This document shows positions 8,032-11,879 of a DNA stretch of 11,879 nt, in pieces. Origin of the DNA: an uncultured Blastocatellia bacterium (GTDB lineage: Bacteria; Acidobacteriota; Blastocatellia; Pyrinomonadales; Pyrinomonadaceae); contig CAMLLD010000123.1 in assembly GCA_946480785.1 (NCBI GenBank), positions 1 through 11,879 of the forward strand. Reading direction: 5' to 3'. The notes under the pieces were generated by a model. The model searched no databases, was not told the origin of the DNA, and was given only the letters and a program-made list of their open reading frames with translations. The stretch's first letter is position 1; every line of letters starts with the position of its first letter. A program made the position numbers and the translations under genes.

Positions 8032-8047
8032 TTGACAGACTCTTTAC
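8032..8047 (-). promoter_or_regulatory. CpxR-like box C (GTAAA-N6-GTCAA, minus strand)
   Basis: Read on the minus strand this is GTAAA-GAGTCT-GTCAA, with one extra spacer base relative to boxes A and B. On the plus strand it contains TTGACA (8032-8037) and ends 12 bp before a TACAAT -10 candidate, so a bound regulator would touch the receptor promoter. Confidence 0.5.
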
Positions 8048-8059
8048 GACCGTTTTGAG

Positions 8060-8065
8060 TACAAT
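8060..8065 (+). promoter_or_regulatory. Candidate -10 element of the TonB-receptor-like gene promoter
   Basis: TACAAT matches the sigma-70 -10 consensus at five of six bases and would give a leader of about 60 nt. The only good -35 (TTGACA, 8032-8037) is 22 bp away, too far for a normal promoter. The promoter may therefore depend on an activator at the overlapping boxes, or the -10 call may be wrong. Confidence 0.3.
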
Positions 8066-8118
8066 CCGCCCTCAAGCTGCGGCGTAACGCACTCAATCCG
8101 CGCCAATTAAGCTGATCG

Positions 8119-8124
8119 AAGGAG
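8119..8124 (+). promoter_or_regulatory. Ribosome binding site of the TonB-receptor-like gene
   Basis: AAGGAG lies 7 nt upstream of the ATG at 8132, a near-ideal Shine-Dalgarno site that fixes the start. Confidence 0.75.
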
Positions 8125-8131
8125 CTTCGGA

Positions 8132-11100
8132 ATGAAGAGAATAGTAACCGCCACGATCCTGTGCCTGCTCGTGTTCTGCGCGGCAGGAATCGCCTCGGCG
8201 CAGGAACGCCCGGGATCGTTGCGGGGCCAGGTGCTGGATGAGTTGGGGGGCGCGATTGTCGGCGCGACCGTGACCGCGGTCGATGCGAAGGGCACAGAGA
8301 AAACCGTCACGACCAACGACAACGGCGTCTACACGATCACCGGACTCGCGCCGGGCAAGTACACGCTGCGTGTTGTAAACACCGGCTTCGCGCTCTACGA
8401 GAACGCGGAAGTCGAAGTGACCTCGGGTAAAGTCCAGCAACACGACGTGATCCTGAAGATCCAAATCGAAGAGCAGAAAGTCACGGTCGCTGCCGACAAT
8501 CGTGAATTGAGCACCGATCCGGAAAACAACGCGGGCGCGGTCGTGTTGAAAGGTGAAGACCTCGACTCACTGCCCGACGATCCCGACGACCTCGCAGCAG
8601 CGTTGCAAGCATTGGCTGGTCCATCCGCTGGTCCAAACGGCGGCCAGATCTTCGTCGATGGTTTTACCGGTGGCCGTCTGCCGCCGCGCGCTTCGATTCG
8701 CGAGATTCGCATCAACTCGAATCCGTTCTCGGCTGAATACGATCGGCTCGGCCTCGGCCGTATCGAGATCCTGACAAAACCGGGCACCGATCGTTTTCGC
8801 GGCCAGGTCTCTTTCAACTTCAACGACGACGCGCTCAACGCGCGCAATCCGTTTGCCGACAATCGCCCGGCGATCCAGACGCGCCAGTACGGCGGTAACT
8901 TCGGTGGTCCAATCTCCAAGAAGAAAGCTTCGTTCTTCGTCGACTTCGACAAGCGCGACATCGATGACGCTTCGTTGATTGTCGCCACGGTCCTCGACGC
9001 CAACAACAACATCGTCGCTTTCCGCGATACGTTTCCGATTCCGAGCCGGCGCACGACTTTCAGCCCCCGCATCGATTACCAGCTCAACGCGAGCAACACG
9101 CTCGTTGGACGTTACAACTACACGCGCACCTCGCGTGTCACCGGCGTAGGCGGCTTCTCGCTGCCCACGCGCGCGTACGACACAGCGCAGACCGAACAGA
9201 GCGTGCAGTTGACGGAAACGTCGGTGATCAGCAAGACGATCGTCAACGAAACGCGCTTCCAGTTTCAGCACAGCCGCAGCGAACAGGACGCGGACAATTC
9301 GATTCCGACCATCGAAGTGCAGGACGCTTTCACGGGCGGCGGCTCGCAGATCGGACAATCACACAGCACCGACGACGAAGCCGAGCTGACTAACAACACG
9401 TCGTTTTCGATGGGCCGGCATTCGTTGAAGGTGGGCGGTCGGTTGCGCTGGGTCAAGGATTCGCAGTTCTCGCCGCAGAACTTCGGCGGCACGTTCACGT
9501 TCTCCGGCGGCGTGGGTGATCTCACGAGTATCGAGCGCTATCAAACCACGCTGCTCTTGCAGGCGCAGGGCGCGACTCCGGCCCAGATTCGCGCGGCCGG
9601 CGGCGGCGCGGCCCAGTTTCGTTTGTCCGCCGGCAATCCCGAGAGCGAGGTTAGCCAGTGGGATTTCGGCGGTTATTTCCAGGATGATTGGAAAGTTCGT
9701 CCGAACCTGACGCTGAGTCTCGGCTTGCGTTACGAAAATCAGAGCAACATTGACAGCAATTTCAACTTCGCGCCGCGCGTCGGTTTCGCGTGGCAGCCCG
9801 GTGGTCCACAAGCGAAGACGGTGGTGCGCGGTGGTTACGGCATCTTCTACGATCGCGTCAGTGAAAACCTGACGATGACGGCGCTGCGTTTGAACGGCGT
9901 CAACCAGCAGCAGTTCACGGTGCTCGATCCGGACTTCTTCCCGAACATTCCGACGGTGGACCAGTTGCTGAACTTCTCCGTTCCGGGAACGGTCTATCGA
10001 CTCCAGAACGGAATCGAAGCCCCTTACACCATGCAGTCGGTGATGAGTGTCGAGCGACAACTGCCACACAATTTCACCGTTGCGACGAGCTACATCAACA
10101 TCCGCACGTTGCACGTGCTGCGCACGGTGCCGTTGAATGCGCCGCTGCCGGGCACGTTTATTCCGAACGTTCCGGGCAGCGGAGTTCACCCATTGAACTG
10201 CGCCGACTTCATTCCGACTGACGTGAATCCGTCGCCGAGCTGCAACGTGTTTGAGTACGACTCGAGTGGCCGTTACAACCAGAACCAATTCATCGTCAAT
10301 TTCAGCAGCCGTTTGCATCGCAACGCTTCGGTGAACGCGTACTACGTTCTCGGATTTGCGAAGAGCGACACTGACGGCGCCGGTAGTTTTCCCGCGAACC
10401 CGTACGACTTCAGCACCGAGTACGGCCGTGCCTCCGGCGATATCAGGCATCGCTTCGTGCTGTCCGGAACGTTTCGGGTGCCGTGGGGAATCTCGCTGAA
10501 CCCGTTGATCTTCGTGCAGTCAGGCCGGCCGTTCAATATCATTCTCGGCCGCGATCTCAACGGCGACACAGTGATCAACGAGCGTCCGGCATTTGCTCCC
10601 GCCAATGCGGATTGTTCGCAGACGAAGATCGTTCGTTGCACGCCGTTTGGAAACTTCAAGCTCACGTTTGGTCCGGGCGACGTGATGATTCCGCGCAACT
10701 TCGCTGAAGGACCGGGATCGACGACGGTGAACCTGCGCGTCAGCAAGACGTGGAGTTTTGGTTCGGAAGGCCGCGGCGGGAATGCGAACAACCAGCAGAA
10801 TCAGCAGGACCAGCAGCAACGCCAGCGCGGCATTATGGGTGGCGGCATGGCCGGTCGGGGTCCCGGTGGAGCAGGCGGCGGTGGTCCGCGCGGCGGCGGT
10901 TTTGGTGGACCAGGTGGCGGTGGCGGTGGTTTCGGCGGTGGCGGCGCGGGTACCGGCCGCTACAACCTGACGTTCTCGCTGAACTTTCAAAACCTGCTGA
11001 ACCACGCGAACCTTGGTACTCCGGTGGGCAATCTCGGTTCGTCGTTGTTCGGGCAGTCGACTTCGACCGCCGGGTTCTTTGGTGGGTTTGGCGGCGGTGG

Positions 11101-11152
11101 CAATCCTGCTTACAACCGCCGCATCGACGCGCAGATCAGGTTTACTTTTTAG
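8132..11152 (+). CDS. TonB-dependent-receptor-like outer-membrane protein with carboxypeptidase-regulatory domain
   Basis: The 1006-residue outer-membrane protein starts with a signal peptide (MKRIVTATILCLLVFC through ASA, cleavage before QERPG). Residues about 28-110 form a carboxypeptidase-regulatory-like domain (GSLRGQVLDELGGAIVGATV; TNDNGVYTITGLAPGKYTLRV). A plug-like region follows (about 130-235), with IFVDGFTGGRLPPRASIREI and EYDRLGLGRIEILTKPGTD, then a long beta-barrel with many aromatic-ended strands (for example FGGYFQDDWKVRPNLTLSLGLRYE), ending in phenylalanine (QIRFTF) as barrel proteins do. The architecture is that of Oar-like receptors common in Acidobacteriota, thought to import or handle large ligands; the substrate is unknown. 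A Gln/Asn then Gly-rich segment (residues 880-943) interrupts the last strands. The only mature cysteines I see form two close pairs (690/704 and 828/836), perhaps disulfides in surface loops. The gene is divergent from the CpxR-like gene, with CpxR-like boxes between them. Confidence 0.92.
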   Translation: MKRIVTATILCLLVFCAAGIASAQERPGSLRGQVLDELGGAIVGATVTAVDAKGTEKTVTTNDNGVYTITGLAPGKYTLRVVNTGFALYENAEVEVTSGKVQQHDVILKIQIEEQKVTVAADNRELSTDPENNAGAVVLKGEDLDSLPDDPDDLAAALQALAGPSAGPNGGQIFVDGFTGGRLPPRASIREIRINSNPFSAEYDRLGLGRIEILTKPGTDRFRGQVSFNFNDDALNARNPFADNRPAIQTRQYGGNFGGPISKKKASFFVDFDKRDIDDASLIVATVLDANNNIVAFRDTFPIPSRRTTFSPRIDYQLNASNTLVGRYNYTRTSRVTGVGGFSLPTRAYDTAQTEQSVQLTETSVISKTIVNETRFQFQHSRSEQDADNSIPTIEVQDAFTGGGSQIGQSHSTDDEAELTNNTSFSMGRHSLKVGGRLRWVKDSQFSPQNFGGTFTFSGGVGDLTSIERYQTTLLLQAQGATPAQIRAAGGGAAQFRLSAGNPESEVSQWDFGGYFQDDWKVRPNLTLSLGLRYENQSNIDSNFNFAPRVGFAWQPGGPQAKTVVRGGYGIFYDRVSENLTMTALRLNGVNQQQFTVLDPDFFPNIPTVDQLLNFSVPGTVYRLQNGIEAPYTMQSVMSVERQLPHNFTVATSYINIRTLHVLRTVPLNAPLPGTFIPNVPGSGVHPLNCADFIPTDVNPSPSCNVFEYDSSGRYNQNQFIVNFSSRLHRNASVNAYYVLGFAKSDTDGAGSFPANPYDFSTEYGRASGDIRHRFVLSGTFRVPWGISLNPLIFVQSGRPFNIILGRDLNGDTVINERPAFAPANADCSQTKIVRCTPFGNFKLTFGPGDVMIPRNFAEGPGSTTVNLRVSKTWSFGSEGRGGNANNQQNQQDQQQRQRGIMGGGMAGRGPGGAGGGGPRGGGFGGPGGGGGGFGGGGAGTGRYNLTFSLNFQNLLNHANLGTPVGNLGSSLFGQSTSTAGFFGGFGGGGNPAYNRRIDAQIRFTF
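10769..10960 (+). repeat. Low-complexity Gln/Asn- then Gly-rich coding segment in the receptor
   Basis: Residues 880-943 of the receptor-like protein run from an Asn/Gln-rich stretch (NNQQNQQDQQQRQR) into a segment dominated by Gly with Arg, Pro and Phe (GGGFGGPGGGGGGFGGGG). At DNA level this is a run of GGT/GGC-rich codons prone to slippage. It lies between the strand LRVSKTWSFG and the strand RYNLTFSLNFQNLL, so it is probably a loop. The frame stays open throughout. Confidence 0.85.
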
Positions 11153-11692
11153 TTAGGGATTGGTGCCGTCGATCGAGGGACGCATCTCGCCGACAAACTG
11201 GTCGGAGTTCTTGATGCTCTGGAGCACGATCTCGATCGCTTTGTCGGGAAAGCCGGACTCGAGTGTGAAGGTGTAACCCGTGAAGACGTCGCCGGTGTCG
11301 TCAGCGCCCCAGAACAGAAACGTCGAATCGTTTAGCTGGGCGATCTTCCGCAGCAGCGCGGCGGTGTTTCGCGCCTTGTCGATATTGATGTAGGCGCCTT
11401 TGTAGTGGGGAAAGATCCGAAAGCCGATCGTCTCCTTCGACGTCACGCTGATCACGATTTCGAACGAATCCGCGTTCTTCAAGCCGTCGCGCAGCATGCC
11501 GGTGAACACGAACGGCGACTTCGAGCTCGGTTTAAAACTCATGCCGAGGTCTGGCCCGACACGCGTCAGCAAAGCGCTCATTCGTTCGCGCGTCTTGTCG
11601 CGCGCGGCGTCCGCGTCCTGGGCAAAGGCGGTTTGCGCGGTCGCCAGAATTGCCAAACAAATCAATAAACCAACCACACGGGGGATCTTCAT
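11153..11692 (-). CDS. Small secreted protein, possibly YbjN-like
   Basis: The 179-residue protein has a clear signal peptide (MKIPRVVGLLICLAILATA through AFAQ), so it is probably periplasmic. The mature part begins with a charged helix (DADAARDKTRERMSALLTRVG) and has alternating strands (FEIVISVTSKETIGFRIFPHY). It ends with a helix and two strands around NTAALLRKIAQLNDSTFLFWG, then TGYTFTLESGFPDKAIEIVLQSI. This order, with a helix before a residue-poor strand and a final helix starting in F/L-x-D/E-x-A, recalls YbjN/type III secretion-chaperone-like domains; the resemblance is only by eye and the function is unknown. ATG 11692 is chosen over the upstream ATG 11728 because AAGGAG lies 7 nt before it and the signal peptide then starts correctly. 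Its TAA stop directly abuts the TAG of the convergent receptor gene. Confidence 0.8.
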   Translation of the reverse strand: MKIPRVVGLLICLAILATAQTAFAQDADAARDKTRERMSALLTRVGPDLGMSFKPSSKSPFVFTGMLRDGLKNADSFEIVISVTSKETIGFRIFPHYKGAYINIDKARNTAALLRKIAQLNDSTFLFWGADDTGDVFTGYTFTLESGFPDKAIEIVLQSIKNSDQFVGEMRPSIDGTNP

Positions 11693-11699
11693 CTCGGGT

Positions 11700-11705
11700 C
11701 TCCTT
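11700..11705 (-). promoter_or_regulatory. Ribosome binding site deciding the start of the small secreted protein
   Basis: On the minus strand AAGGAG lies 7 nt upstream of the ATG at 11692. The longer reading from ATG 11728 would place this site inside the coding sequence and add MRQVVLNKRRPE ahead of the signal peptide, so it is rejected. Confidence 0.7.
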
Positions 11706-11727
11706 TTGTTCAAAACAACCTGTCTCA

Positions 11728-11756
11728 CCTTTAGGTTAAGAACGGCGCAATGTCAA
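11728..11756 (-). promoter_or_regulatory. Candidate sigma-70 promoter of the small secreted protein gene
   Basis: On the minus strand a perfect TTGACA (11756-11751) is followed after 17 bp by TAAAGG (11733-11728), a weak -10 match (three of six). The local AT-richness and the position about 36 bp upstream of the ATG support a promoter; the -10 is the weak point. Confidence 0.35.
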
Positions 11757-11878
11757 TAGTTTTGATTCGTCTTGGAGTGCGGCGGCTTGACGCCGCTTTG
11801 GTCTTCGATCACGTGCGATCGAGGCGAAAGTCTCGCGCTTGCGAGCACGAGCGGCACACCGACGCCGAGGAACGACAG
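11753..11878 (-). CDS. Possible C-terminal end of a minus-strand protein, partial
   Basis: A minus-strand frame is open from the window edge to a TGA at 11755-11753, giving 41 residues. It begins with a hydrophobic stretch (LSFLGVGVPLVLASARL) that could be the last membrane helix of a protein, followed by a hydrophilic tail (SPRSHVIEDQSGVKPPHSK). The tail falls inside the hairpin-rich repeat-like element, so the last codons may come from that element, or the frame may be open by chance. The stop codon overlaps the TTGACA of the promoter candidate for the next gene. No function can be given. Confidence 0.25.
   Translation of the reverse strand: MSFLGVGVPLVLASARLSPRSHVIEDQSGVKPPHSKTNQNY
11779..11845. 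repeat. Three consecutive small hairpins, probable dispersed intergenic repeat
   Basis: Three inverted repeats follow each other: GCGGCG/CGCCGC with a 6-nt loop (11779-11796), TCGATC/GATCGA with a 6-nt loop extendable by two pairs including one G-T pair (11803-11824), and CTCGC/GCGAG with a 4-nt loop (11832-11845). The first is followed by TTTGGTCTT, a poor T-tract, so a Rho-independent terminator is possible but not convincing. The arrangement resembles palindromic dispersed elements; that it recurs in the genome is inference. Confidence 0.5.
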
Positions 11879-11879
11879 C

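Noticed and set aside
7862..8032. N-terminal extension of the response regulator to ATG 8032
   Set aside because: It would add 57 residues with no receiver-domain homology and would cover boxes A and B; CpxR-type proteins begin just before the first strand, as with ATG 7861.
7979..8047. The repeated GTAAAG/CTTTAC units as a CRISPR array or simple tandem repeat
   Set aside because: Copies are short, differ in orientation and spacing and have no uniform spacers; an operator cluster explains them better.
8567..9358. Second minus-strand open frame (263 codons) inside the receptor-like gene
   Set aside because: Same reason: it is antisense to plug and barrel coding sequence, has an Arg/Val/Glu-rich composition and no signal peptide or family motif.
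9359..10450. Long minus-strand open frame (363 codons) inside the receptor-like gene
   Set aside because: It is antisense to a well-supported coding sequence. Its translation is Arg/Val-rich without recognisable domains, as expected of the shadow frame of a GC-rich gene.
11779..11800. First hairpin as a Rho-independent terminator
   Set aside because: The stem is GC-rich, but the following TTTGGTCTT is not a convincing T-tract on either strand, and it sits in a row with two other hairpins.

Overview
The window looks like chromosomal DNA of a GC-rich Gram-negative bacterium, most likely an acidobacterium. Three protein types suggest this: a secreted VWFA-related protein of the kind expanded in Acidobacteriota (TIGR03436-like), a large TonB-dependent-receptor-like protein with an N-terminal carboxypeptidase-regulatory domain and a Gly-rich segment near its C-terminus, and an RND pump with its outer-membrane partner. 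The phylum call is inference from gene content; there is no rRNA or marker gene here.

Layout. (1) 1-2899, plus strand: the C-terminal half of an HAE1/AcrB-type RND pump runs in from outside the window and is followed 4 bp later by a NodT/OprM-type outer-membrane factor. The membrane-fusion protein is presumably upstream, outside the window. (2) 2940-5816, plus strand: a secreted VWFA-related protein and, 9 bp later, a PAP2-family membrane phosphatase. (3) 5790-7861, minus strand: a CpxR/CpxA-like two-component system. The two genes overlap by an ATGA, and the kinase gene overlaps the convergent PAP2 gene by 27 bp. (4) 7862-8131: a 270-bp divergent regulatory region. (5) 8132-11152, plus strand: the TonB-dependent-receptor-like protein. 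(6) 11153-11692, minus strand: a small secreted protein with possible resemblance to YbjN-type proteins. Its stop codon abuts the receptor's stop codon. (7) 11693-11879: a promoter candidate, a possible 3' end of another minus-strand gene, and three consecutive small hairpins that look like a dispersed repeat.

How the parts may work together. Almost every gene encodes an envelope component. The strongest new signal is in the divergent region. Three copies of GTAAAG-N3/4-TGTCA, that is GTAAA-N5/6-GTCA(A/G), lie within 69 bp (7979-8047), one in one orientation and two in the other. They closely resemble the direct-repeat box of enterobacterial CpxR (GTAAA-N5-GTAAA) and sit between a CpxR-like gene and the receptor gene. 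This suggests an autoregulated Cpx-like envelope-stress circuit in which a TonB-receptor-like gene holds the divergent position that cpxP has in Escherichia coli. The sequence pattern is directly visible; the regulatory link is inference. No CRISPR array, insertion sequence, tRNA, rRNA or phage gene was seen. No stretch over 300 bp lacks a gene.
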